A stretch of DNA of 64,000 nt from Pohlia nutans (Eukaryota; Streptophyta; Bryopsida; Bryales; Mniaceae). Positions 53,257 through 64,000 of the stretch are shown piece by piece. The notes beneath the pieces were generated by a model, which saw only the letters and a list, made by a program, of their open reading frames with translations, searched no databases and was not told the origin of the DNA. Positions within the stretch are counted from its first letter, which is position 1. Every line of letters starts with the position of its first letter. The stretch is taken from positions 50,807,811 through 50,871,810 of the forward strand of contig CM040085.1 in the NCBI GenBank assembly GCA_022496805.1. The letters are read 5' to 3'. The translations under genes and the position numbers were made by a program.

Positions 53257-54650
53257 CCAAGTTTGGTGCTAATGGCAATAAGTAAGACGTGATGAATTTT
53301 ACACAAGAAATTTATCAACTGCTCCCGTGTTCCCGTCCGCAATAGTGAAGCAATGAAGGGCGAAGCATAGCAAAGGGGCAAGTTCAATGTAATGAGCAAG
53401 CTTTTTCGTACAAGTGCAATTACCTTCAAAAGAAGAGGGAAAGAGAATGCACAGTTCTAGTATGATAGCTATAATTGATACATTTGGAAAATGACTAAAT
53501 TTTCATACCACTTCATTGCAGAGGAGCGGAGCGCAAACAAACTATACAAGATGAATATGTGAAAGTGAAACATATAGAGGTACTGAGGAAAAAAAGTGAA
53601 GGTCAGAGCATGACATATGTGGAAGTGCAAGTCCTGAACACAGTGCAAGTGTTTTAAATGTTCAAGTGTATTAGATGCAGGGAGCAATTGCCCAGAACAT
53701 GTACACCACTGTACAACATATCTAAAAGAAATAAAATATGGAACAAAGTCCCACGTACACCAATGTAGCGATTGAGGCACATATGTGCACAAGACAATTG
53801 AAGACGCTTAGGATTGATGTGAAAAAACGAGAGTGAGCTTCAATTGAAACGGTGTAACATGTTAGTATGTGTATAATATAAGATCCTCGTATTAGATAAA
53901 TGAAAAGCGAGAGTGATGGTGGAGCTGTTATGAAATGTAGTATGTAGATAATCTCTAATGTACTCAAAGCTAATATAATGAAGATTCCGATATACAATTC
54001 CCAATCACTGTGTTGTTCTTGACAATCAGATATCGAAAAGCATGCAAATGAAGTAATCATGGTGCAATACAAAGAAAATCGAAGAGTACAATGAAATCAT
54101 ATAGCACTATAATATGTGGAGACCAGTGTTTTATAAGTAGCAAGTACAGCATGACAACACATGTGCATGTTTGACTAGTACCACTATCCCAAAGATGATA
54201 GGCAAGCACCCCACACTTACAACATCCACGATGGACGATTCGTATGAAACGTACGTCCAATATGACGAGAACAATCCGAACAAGGATTGCACAGAAATCA
54301 TGTGCCCCGCTAAAGAAGCTGACAATGAAATGTTCTTCTCACATTGCAATGTACGACCCCCTTAACTAGATGGAACGAAATCTAATCTATGGGTCTAATA
54401 CAATGACATTCCAATCATGTCCACGTCTTCGGGTAAAATACTGATTGTGCTAGACAGAGAAGATGTATGTAGGTTTGACCTATATTGTCAGCTCCATTAC
54501 ACTACAGTTTCACGCATCACGATGAGAATGTATTCCATGCCAAACTATATAGGTGGCCCACAATACTCAAAATTCTCGATTCTGGTCTTCCAATTTTGTC
54601 CCAACTGTACGGAATAGTCCCAACTAAACGAATATAAGGTTTTATGCTTA
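53257..54650. other. Spacer with no recognised gene
   Basis: AT-rich on both strands. A degenerate GGGAGCAATTGCCCAGAAC near 53679 resembles the hairpin loop motif. Nothing else supported. Confidence 0.3.
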
Positions 54651-55930
54651 GAGCATCTCAACTAGCACTCTGGACTGCGTTATGAAGGTTATCCAAAAAG
54701 TTAGACCTCACCTTGTAGTTCCCCCAACCAACATCACTCAATTAGACTATTGAAAATAGTAAGTGAGACACTCACATGTCACCACACATGGATTGTGCAA
54801 TTATGATGTGCAATTAAGAAAAGAAGATACTCTAGCAATAGTGATTTTGAGGGCCCTGATTTTTAGAGAATTATCCAATGGAGTTATCCTAAAAGTCAAG
54901 TGGTGTTTGAGTAAGATACCATGTGTTTCGATTTAACCCCTAAAGGACCAACGCTGATTTTCCAAGTTCGGTTAGCTCAGTGTGGAATGAGTATTGATCC
55001 TCAATTTTTGAGGTTTTATGTGGTGATTCTACTCTTTGTAACAAAAATGGGATGGTAATTTGCGTACGTAGGTGATGTATACATCAAAAGATACAATCAT
55101 GCAAAGATGAAAATCCTAATTGCGGGCAGCTCCTCAAAATTTGCATTCAATGACCTATGGATCTGATGAGCTAACACCCCCATATACACAACTGCCAAAT
55201 TCATTTTACCAAATCTAAGACTAAACATTGCATTTTGGGCAATTTCAGAAAATTTCAAACTCGGGCAGAGGGTCAAAAAAAAAAGTGCAGCCAAATTTGT
55301 AGCTTATAATCTTACTATTAGGGAACCCTAAACGGTTGAAAATTTTTAGGTGCTAATAAATTCAAGTTTGTTGAAATATCCTACGGTTGGATTAGTCAGA
55401 AAGATTTTAGATCAAAAACTATTTGCCTTCTTTTGAAAAGGGATACCTTTTGGTAGCTTTGGTCGGAGTGCTTGGAGAGAAACATAGTTGTGGTCCTTTA
55501 GGGGTTAATGTACTCTTATTTGTTCACTTTAAATAGTTTTGAAGTTTGAAAAAGCTTGGTGGTCTCTCACTATTAGATGTGTAAGAGCTTGGACGGTGGT
55601 CTTCAAACTCATGGTAAACTAGTTTAGCCGTCTTTTTTGACGGCTAAACTAGTTGTGCATGAGTTTGGAGACCACCAAGCGCTTACACACCTAAAAATGA
55701 GAGGCCACTAAGCTCTTCTACATCTTTGAACTATTTAGAGTGAACAAATAAGAGTATATTAAAGCAAAACACATGGTATCTTGTTCAAACACAACTTCTC
55801 TTTTAGGATAACTCCAATGTCACATGCCAAATAAATTGTTCACCAACCCAGTCTCATCCATTTTTCCATACATTTTTCCATACATTTTTCCATAGCCAAA
55901 GTGGTATCCAGAGTGCTAGTGAAGATGCTC
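54651..55930. mobile_element. Foldback/MITE-like element with long inverted arms
   Basis: The ends GAGCATCTCAACTAGCACTC and its inverse at 55907-55930 match with two differences, and the two arms match with gaps over most of their length to a centre at about 55632 (GACGGCTAAACTAGTT inverse). GAGCATCTC ends are common in plant PIF/Harbinger-type MITEs; flanks TTA (left) and TTC (right) fit a 3-bp TWA-type duplication only partly. The left arm contains the TTAA MITE at 54937-55504. Confidence 0.75.
54937..55504. mobile_element. TTAA-flanked MITE, copy 2 (568 bp)
   Basis: Perfect ends CCCCTAAAGGACCA and TGGTCCTTTAGGGG, flanked on both sides by TTAA. The opposite arm of the host foldback element preserves the empty site, GTGTTTTGCTTTAATATACTC, with a single TTAA. 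This shows directly that insertion duplicated TTAA, the hallmark of the piggyBac superfamily. No transposase inside. Confidence 0.85.
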
Positions 55931-57498
55931 TTCACAGGGGCCTTCAAGACTCTGATTTCAAGAATGAGAAATAATAAAAAATAATGTCATCGTCAGTGAG
56001 AGAGTGCAGTGGCAGGTGCACTGTAATCATGATGGTTTTTCCTTTTCCAACGCTCGCATTCATTGACATCAGAATCAAGTCAAATTGTCTTTAGACAATT
56101 CAAATGCTTGACTAAGCTCAGTTGCTGACTGGGTGCAGTGATTCTGGCCAGCTAGCGGCAGACTGGTGGAGTTTGCTAGCCTGGACATCAACCACGTGCT
56201 AAAGCCGCTAGCTCTCAAGTGATAGAAAGAACGAATAAGAGGAACGTACATCTGAAATTTAAAACCTGGCCTCGATCGCTAGGGTAGGAGCACCCAATTC
56301 CAACAGTGTACCCAATGTTGATAAATTCTAGACACGTCATTCATTTTAGAACCTAAATCTGAGAGCATTCCCACCCATGCACGCTAGGACTAACCCTCTC
56401 AAATTATTCATCTACATGTGAAGGGCCCTTGCACTCACTCCCCCACCCTAGCACGCCCTTCGTGTATCAAAAGTGCGCATCAAATAGTCAATGAACCAAT
56501 CACAAGTAGAATGAGAGGAATAATCATCGAATAGTCAAATTAGTTTCGACAATATATGTATCACACATTTATCATTCTCGAGACCGAATGTTTTTTAGCT
56601 GCCGAGGATCGAAGAGGTCTAGTGGGCTAACGCCGACATGTACGTGTCGCTTGTGCAGCAGCAGCAGCAGCGGAGGTGGGATGGAGGAAAGACAAGTTAA
56701 GTTAGAGGAGACGCGAAACGATTAGACTACACCCACTGCAGCTAGCTTTGTACCTACCTTCTTTGGCACTTCAGTACTGTCAGGGATGTCAAGCGAACAG
56801 ACGCATACACCATCACTCCATCCGTCCATGTCACAAAAAAATACATACACATATACATATGCCAAAAAGCTTGCTCGCTTTCTCTAGCTCTCCCAATTCC
56901 TATCCTTGGCCTCACACTGCTTTTGATTTGTGCTAGGGTCTGTCTCGGCAGTCGGTTAGAATGAAAGCACGTGCACCGTGACTGTATAATTTGAGCAGAC
57001 CAGGCCAGGAATGAACGCCAACCCGTGAGCGATCTCGAGAGCGATCAAGCCCACTTCAAATTAACTCGATCTTTTCGTTCTTTTAGGTTTGTTGGTGTGT
57101 GCTACGCAGGTTCGCATGAGTGATTTATTTGTACCCTTAAGAAGGAGTGAGTGCGGCTACTGATCGCAGGAACGTGCAATTTAAGCAGTACGTTAAATAT
57201 TCCTTATATCCAGGAACTGCATAATTCTAATTTTGCAACGAGAGACTGTAGTTTAATAACTCCGCACTACTCTGAAAGCTATAAGTGCATTCGGAAATCA
57301 TGAAATCAATGATAAGTTGATCTTTCGCGACTTACTGTGGCGCCGGTGATAGACTGATAGTAGAACGAACGATTGTGTTGCAGTCCGATACGTTAATATT
57401 CAAGATACATTAGATTAATTCTCGGTCGGTCGAGCTCTAACGATCGGACTACCTTGAGATAGAGTACGTACGTCTGGAGGGCTTCCTTAAGATTCAAC
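55931..57498 (+). promoter_or_regulatory. Upstream region of the potassium transporter gene
   Basis: No gene. Contains a short (CAG)n run near 56656, a G-box CACGTG at 56968-56973 (about 530 bp before the start codon), and AT-rich sequence closer in. The promoter probably lies here; no TATA box could be fixed. Confidence 0.35.
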
Positions 57499-60400
57499 AT
57501 GGCGACAAGTTCTCCGAATGGACTGCATCAAGGGGAAGGCACCGGAGGGAACTGCTCGCTGCCTCCCGATTTAGCCACACCCTCAAGTGTACAGGATCCT
57601 GACGAAATCCTGCGGGACGCCAAACAACGGGCGGAAGGCGGACCCTTCTTTCGACGCTTGACTCGGAAGCTCACTCGACCCGATTCTCTGGATGTGGAGT
57701 CCATGCGCATCAGAGGAATGGACTATGCTTCTCAAGTAAGTAATTGAGCAGTCTACCAAAAGGTCCCATAAGTCTACGTCGATCCTCAGTCAGCCGTACG
57801 TTGTACTTACTACTTCCGAACAATCGATAACTGTGAAAGAAATTAAGTGCGTGAACGACGAACACGACCGTACTATACCCCAGCCTAGCTAGGTAGAATT
57901 AATTAGTTGTATGAATTGATATTCCTGATGGGCAGCCTGGTGCGTGGGTTTCGACTATTCTCATCTTATTAATTAATGTCTATTATTGTGCAGAAACCAT
58001 CCATGGCTTTTATCCTGAAATTGGCGTTCCAGAGCATAGGAGTGGTGTATGGCGATCTGGGCACGTCCCCTCTGTACGTGTACAGCAGCACCTTCACGAG
58101 TGGCATCAAAAGCAACCGAGACATTTTTGGCGTGCTCTCTCTCATCATCTACACCATTGTCGCTGTCCCCCTAATCAAATACATCTTCATCGTCCTTCGC
58201 GCTAATGATAACGGCGAAGGTAAGGTGCAGCAATCGATATATCTTTATTACGTACTGATTTCATTTGCGAAATCTCGATCCAGATGGAGTTTGCTTTTTC
58301 TTTTCAAGCGTTTAATTTATCGCATGGTTGAAAGAGTGTGACACATTGACACGTACACAATTAATTAAGCTAGCAAATGAATTAATTCATTCAATCCCTT
58401 CGGTTACAGTGTGATGGATGTTGACATGCAGGGGGCACATTTGCGTTGTACTCATTAATTTGTCGGCACGCGAAGATCAGCTTGGCACATAATCGTCAAC
58501 CTACAGACCTCAACATTTCCAGCTACAAACTGGAGACACCGACCGAGAAGATGAATCGGTCAATGCGCATCAAGGCAGCACTAGAAAGTAGCCGTTTCTG
58601 GCAGAACGTTCTGCTTGTGGTGGTTCTCTTGGGCCCATGTTTGGTCATTGGTGATGGTTCCTTGACGCCTGCTATTTCAGGTACTCATCAAGTACAAACA
58701 ACTCCATCAATGTCAGGGACTGTCACAATAGAGTAAATTTCAGTGACCTCAATGAATTCTAAACTTCACCACTAAAATAGCCTGGTTGAACTGCTGCAAG
58801 AGTCTAATTAATTAATAAGAGGTCCGCTTTCATAGAATCTTTGGCCTCTAAAATAGGGATGATAAGTGCCAAAAGAAAAAAAGATTAGCTGCTAGTTGGT
58901 TAGCTTTAGCGCATGATTCTCCATCCAATTTTTTTCCTCCCATTCTTTTGACTCCAGTGTTTGATAAATTGGGTTTTCACTGGAGGACTCTGACGAGATC
59001 ACGTTCCCCGGTCATTGAGATGGGGAATTAGAGGAGGAAGAGGAGAGCACACAACCATGACTCCCCCTAATATCTCCTTGAGTGCAATAAATATAATACT
59101 ACTAGTACATTGGGGAATTAGCAGCTAATTCTGGAGCCAGGGCGCAGACACAAATCATCGCATATATGAATCATGCGTGACACTTTTGTGTTTGTGGAGT
59201 GCAGTTCTGTCAGCAATTCAGGGAATCCAAGTGCAAGTGCCAACCCTGTCGAACAGTAAGAAAACTGAACCTCCGATCCCCTACTGAGTGCTGACCAGTT
59301 GCAAATCCTAATCAAGATTTGGGTCATAATTCAAAAGGCTCCAGCCATGGCTTTGTAGCAGGGTAGCACTGAAGACTGTATATCATCATGAAGAAGGCTT
59401 TTAATGTTGACTTTTAATGCGTGGACCCGTGGACGGCAGATATTACGGTTATCATCACGATAATAGTGCTGGCATGCCTCTTCAGCCTCCAACGCTTCGG
59501 CACTCACAGGGTATCTCAACCATACATGAATCCGGGCACTACTATTATATTCCACTCTAATTACATATGTTTTGCTAATTAATGAGAAGATGCAAGTATT
59601 TTATTTCCTCCAGTGGTGAGCTGTTCTAAGGAATGAGCCTGAATGCACATATATTCAAGAGCTTAGAATGACTTGGAATTAATCCAGGCATGATTGATCG
59701 AGCATGTGGCCTGCAGGTGGCATTTATGTTTGGACCAGCGATGTTGGTCTGGTTTGTAACCATTGGAGTCATTGGATTGTTCAACATAGTCCGATGGGAT
59801 CCCACAGTCTTCAAGGCTCTGAATCCATACTATGCAGTCTCCTATTTCACCCGGAATGGATATGATGCGTGGGCTTCACTGGGAGGTGTAGTCCTTTGCA
59901 TCACAGGCAAGTTTGATTCACACCCTGACCTCTGGAAGGGGTCTCAAATTCTGACTGACTACGCACTCATAATCTTCAAGAGCCGGTAGGCTCAAGAATG
60001 TTTTAGGACATAATAATGCTTTTCACACTCTTGAATCAAGAACGCCCGTGGCAGATGAATAATGTACATTACAGTCTTTCATCAAAGGGCTCTTGAATCA
60101 CATTGAATGTAACAGCATGGGTTATATCTCAACCCAAAGATTCTTGACACCTCACTCTGCACTGACTAAGTGTATTCATGACAAGTGTGCAAAGTATTCC
60201 AGAATGTCATTTTACAAGTCTGAACGTACTCCCCACAGCACAATTGTTTAGACTGCTAAGCGTTGAACAGTTATTTATATTCAGAGGCATGAGTTAGAGG
60301 TAGCTGGAATTAGCATGCATGTGATTACGACCGTCCTAAGGTTCAAGATGCATCGTCCTGGCCATGGCTGCAGGAACGGAGGCCATGTTTGCCGATTTGG

Positions 60401-62454
60401 GCCATTTCACTGTAAAATCAATGCAGGTGATATATAGTCTTTCTCAGTTCAGTGAAATAGATTATGGCTTATGTTGTACGTGGACTGGATGTTCTCTTCA
60501 TTAATAGTTCAGCTCATGCCATATATGCAGCATGGGCTGCTGATTGATTCCTGAGCCTCAGCTAGCTAGCTGAAAAATTTATTGACTCGTGACTGCAGAT
60601 TGCCTTCACATGCCTGGTATTCCCGTCGTTGATGTGCGCTTACATCGGCCAGGCTGCGTTTCTGATGAAGAACCAATCCGATGCCGATGTCACATACACA
60701 TTCTACCGATCCATTCCAAGTAAATAGAATCGGATTGGCCTCCTCAGTTCAACTGGCAATTGAGTATATATACACATATATACTAGCTTTCAGCAAATAA
60801 ATGAATGAATGCGCGCATCGTTTGAAGTCCTGACAGGAGAAATGGAGAATTAAGATTATGAATCATGACTAATGACCGTGCATATAGATGACTAAAGTGG
60901 ACTCGTGTTGGTGTAGAGCCGGTGTTCTGGCCGATGTTCGTGGTGGCCACATGCGCAGCCATCATCGCCAGTCAAGCCATGATCTCGGCGACATACTCCA
61001 TGATCCGCAATGCAATGGCACTGGGATGTTTCCCTCGGGTGACCGTCCGGCACACCTCCACCAAGGTGCACGGCCAAATCTACATTCCCGAAATCAACTG
61101 GACCATCATGGTGTTGAGCATCGCCATAGTCGGCGGATTCCGCAGCACCACTCAGATCGGACATGCCTACGGTGAGTGATCCATACTGTATGCCACTACT
61201 ACGTCCTGTCTAGCTACCGGACTTACTTCAAAGAATTGTTTATACAGGATCCTCCGTCACTCCTCGACAACAAAACAAAGTTTTATAGTCATCGTAGTTC
61301 GTTACGTTGCTGCAAATGAATGATATACAGGTATATAAATATTATATAAATATTATAGGTCTGTCGCGTGCTCGTGATATATCAATAGCTGAGGTTGGTC
61401 CTTGAAATCTTTGAATGAATCAGACAGGTAGTCTGACGACTGGTGCGTGAACTTACGTTGGTACGGTGCAGGGATTGCGGTGGTGGGTGTCTTCTTCATC
61501 TCGACGTGCCTGCTCACGCTCATTATGGTCATGATCTGGCAGACGAACATTGTTCTGTGCATCCTCTTCTTCGTGGTGTTCGTGGCCATCGAGGGAACGT
61601 ACTTTTCGGCCGTGCTGTCCAAGGTGACGCAAGGGGGCTGGGTGCCGCTGGTGATCGCAGCGTGCTTCCTCACCATCATGTTCTCGTGGCACTTCGGCAC
61701 GCGGATGAAGCGCCTGTACGAAATCTCCCACAAGCTGTCCATGGACTGGGTGCTGTCCGCCGTGCAGAGCCCCGGCATTTCCCGCGTGCCGGGCGTAGGG
61801 CTGGTGTACGCGGAGCTTCCGCAAGGTGTGCCAGCCATTTTCAGTCACATCATTACGAACCTCCCGGCTATCCACTCCACCTTGGTGTTTGTGTGCATCC
61901 GGCACATTGCGGTAAGTACCGTCCCCGAAGAGGAGCGCATTCTCATCCGCCGTCTGGGTCCCAGGCAGCACCGGCTGTTCCGATGCGCCGCGCGCTATGG
62001 CTACACGGATCACGTGTATGGGCCAGAGTCCGACCACAGCTAGGAAGCCATGTTGCTGGCAAGTTTGCAGAGGTTTATCAGAACGGAGGCAGCGGACCCG
62101 ACCCCCACCACGGCAGCATCGCCCGGGCATGGCAACAAGGACGAGCCGGGAGCGCAGGAAGAGCCGGCGGGAGTGACAGCAGAGCATGCGGGGGCGATGA
62201 GAATGCGTGCGGAGGACGAGGAGGCGGACCATGCAGTGGACGAGCTGCTGTTTTTGCAGCAGGCGCGAGACGCGGGCGTGGTGTACGTGCTCGGGGACAA
62301 CGACGTGCATGCCAAAAGCGATTCTTGGTTCTTCAAAAAGATTGTGATCGATTACGTCTATGGTTTCTTGCGACGGAACTGCCGCACCAACACTTTGTAC
62401 TTGAATATTCCCAAAGCCAGGTTGCTCAAGGTCGGCATGGAGTATTATGTTTGA
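57499..62454 (+). CDS. HAK/KUP/KT potassium transporter, ten exons, one in-frame TAG
   Basis: Membrane K+ uptake carrier of the plant HAK/KUP/KT family. Exons: 57499-57735, 57994-58219, 58432-58680, 59205-59255, 59440-59510, 59717-59906, 60374-60426, 60599-60719, 60917-61171, 61472-62454; the phases join without error to 812 codons, normal for the family. Motifs: [13 protein letters not shown] (residue 95 on), [33 protein letters not shown], and a C-terminus ending Val-Gly-Met-Glu-Tyr-Tyr-Val. Many hydrophobic segments (10-14 expected). Intron 6 uses GC-AG. TAG at 62041-62043 (codon 675) would remove 137 cytosolic residues; the frame resumes at once and is conserved to the end, so it is a recent nonsense change, an allele, an error, or readthrough. 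Confidence 0.9.
62041..62043 (+). other. Premature TAG in the last exon of the transporter gene
   Basis: Lies between Ser and Glu-Ala-Met-Leu-Leu in exon 10. The following 137 codons keep family-specific sequence, including Asp-Ser-Trp-Phe-Phe-Lys-Lys and Asn-Ile-Pro-Lys-Ala-Arg. CAG or TGG to TAG by one transition explains it. Confidence 0.85.
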
Positions 62455-62481
62455 ACAATTGATAAATCGAATATTATTTAA

Positions 62482-63020
62482 CCCTTAAACGTACCACTCT
62501 TTTGTAGGAAAGTCAAACTACACAATTTAGCCTTCAAGATTTATCAAAATATATTTTGTAATATTTTTCATGCATGGAATTGAATGTTTCCTATCAGTCT
62601 TGAAATTTTCAGATTTTTTTGGTTTAATACGGCCTTTTTAACAAATTTTTAAGTCAAATACTTCAAAGAATAATTTTTATTACAAAAAAGCTTGAAAAAA
62701 ATAATATTTTTTTGGGAGCAGGTACAAATTACAATGGAGAATCACATGATATGTTTTCCATAGAAAATTTTTATTTAAATTTTGAAATTCGAAAGGTGAA
62801 CATCCTATGTAGTGTAATTCAAACCTTGAGCTACAAAGCTTGCACAAGCAATAAAATACTCAATAATTGGAATTTTTAAGATTTGAAAAGTGGAGTTCAA
62901 ACTAAACTTAATAAACTTCATTTTCTTAGTTGGGTGTATTAGCAACAAAAGTCGTCTTCAAGATCAAAATTGGGTTTGACCAACAAACGTCCAGAAACTG
63001 GATGCCTGGACGTTTAGGGG
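62482..63020. mobile_element. TTAA-flanked MITE, copy 3 (539 bp)
   Basis: Left end CCCTTAAACGTACC, right end inverse CCCCTAAACGTCC, flanked by TTAA at 62478-62481 and 63021-63024. It starts 28 bp after the transporter stop codon, so it probably supplies the 3' untranslated region. No ORF. Confidence 0.75.
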
Positions 63021-63024
63021 TTAA

Positions 63025-64000
63025 ACTGTTACTGGTTCTGCCTTGACAGACACTACAAGCAGAGGCGTCGTTTCTCACTCTGGAGGATCCTGTTCATTGT
63101 TGCTTTTCACTCTACACGCTTGTCCTACGTGACGAATTGCACTCACCAACTCTAACCAAAAATTGGTGAGTGAAAAGTGGCGCCGTTCGACTCAGAAGGA
63201 GTGAAAAGCGACACCTTCTCCTTGTAGTGAGTGAGCCCTCCCTCAATTCCAGCTCTGATTCCTGTTGCCGGGCGTCAATGCCCAGAGCTCTCGATCGTGC
63301 CCTGCAGCTAGCAGGAGGTGGCCATCACTCTCAAGTAGCGTTTGTATCGTTTCATTCTTTATTGATGAGATCATTCGAAGAAGACAAATTAGGGTTTCTG
63401 TCTGCCCTTTGCTGGATGTTGCTGTTGCTGCTGCAACAAGTAATCACGTCTTGTACTGTCCAGTTCAAGATGGTGGGTGATTGGAACTCGGAGAGATTTA
63501 CAATTTTAATGATCTGACCATTAAGGTGCAATTTTGGCATTGAATAATAATGGTGCACTGTACAATCGATGGTGTGGAGTAGATGATATCTTATGTTTTC
63601 TGCACCGCATGTATACTCTGAGTAGTTCCAGTGCCATCAAGCTTGGTAGGGAAACTTTTGTCCTGAGGTATGGTAGAGGTACACCAAGTCCTACTCATAA
63701 TCACCTTCTCTTATATCACATCCTTTGTTCAAGATAAGTGATTGTACCCAATTCAAAACTCACTTTGTGCTCTCACTATCACACTGTCTTGTGTCACAAG
63801 AAGCTGACAGACAAATATGTGATAAGGGTTCCAAGTTCCAGGGAAAGTATTTGCTCATACAATTCCGTCACGATTTGACACTAACTTCTAAGGTCAGAAA
63901 GAAAGAGGAGCCATCATGGGAGGAAGAAAGAGGAGCCATCGTGTATTGATCAGACTTACAACCCAAGTCTGTACAGCAAGAGCCAGCAACGTTGCGAACA
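63025..64000. other. Right-end spacer
   Basis: No gene recognised. Short open frames on both strands lack family features. A near-repeat AGAAAGAGGAGCCATC occurs twice at 63899-63941. Confidence 0.3.

Noticed and set aside
61453..62310. 285-codon minus-strand frame and 339-codon alternative plus frame over the last transporter exon
   Set aside because: Both overlap an exon with clear family motifs; the GC-rich exon opens other frames by chance, and their composition (Arg, His, Ala-rich) is typical of shadows.
63170..63517. 115-codon plus-strand frame near the right end
   Set aside because: No domain, no supporting splice signals and several competing frames of similar length.

Overview
This is a nuclear window from a land plant. 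A typical plant HAK/KUP/KT potassium transporter gene with ten exons closes the window, and the rest is dominated by plant-type mobile DNA: Ty3-like LTR retrotransposons, a CACTA (En/Spm) transposon, a Mutator-like transposase relic, MITEs and arrays of short repeats. Long AT-rich spacers separate GC-richer coding islands. I suspect a bryophyte, perhaps a liverwort or moss, but nothing in the window settles the species.

Layout. 0-1.3 kb: the minus strand carries a long open frame for an acidic, repeat-containing protein that runs off the left edge. 1.4-4.3 kb: the 3' part of an LTR retrotransposon (element A). 4.6-5.0 kb: a small unknown gene. 5.0-7.3 kb: an AT-rich inverted array of roughly 360-bp repeats. 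8.5-9.5 kb: fourteen copies of a dyad motif lying just upstream of a gene (9.6-12.4 kb) for a large protein of unknown function, called the HTHD family here and possibly DUF7869-like. 13.5-26.2 kb: three related LTR elements. A minus-strand copy (C) abuts a plus-strand copy (D), and a complete 6.4-kb element (B, 18813-25207) sits inside the reverse transcriptase of D with a 5-bp target duplication. B has gag, protease and extra 3' ORFs but no polymerase or integrase. 26.7-28.8 kb: a decayed MULE transposase with a SWIM finger. 28.8-29.1 kb: a 345-bp MITE. 29.1-40.5 kb: an 11.4-kb CACTA element with matching ends, two divergent genes and an internal F-box-like gene. 40.5-42.4 kb: a second, broken HTHD copy starting exactly at the CACTA end, followed by an array of a different dyad motif. 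49.1-52.1 kb: a third HTHD copy with an intron and several nonsense codons. 47.0, 54.9 and 62.5 kb: three MITEs of about 550 bp flanked by TTAA, looking like piggyBac derivatives. 54.7-55.9 kb: a foldback element that hosts one of them. 57.5-62.5 kb: the potassium transporter, complete except for one in-frame TAG.

How it fits together. The mobile elements record successive layers: B into D, C next to D, a TTAA MITE into a foldback element, CACTA next to an HTHD copy. Most stop codons in broken frames sit where Arg or Trp is expected (CGA to TGA, TGG to TAG or TGA), the signature of decay of methylated cytosines. The least explained feature is the HTHD family: three diverged copies, each with the same three Asp-containing blocks, and each close to its own distinct short palindromic repeat. 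That would fit an undescribed transposase-like family, but it is a hypothesis.
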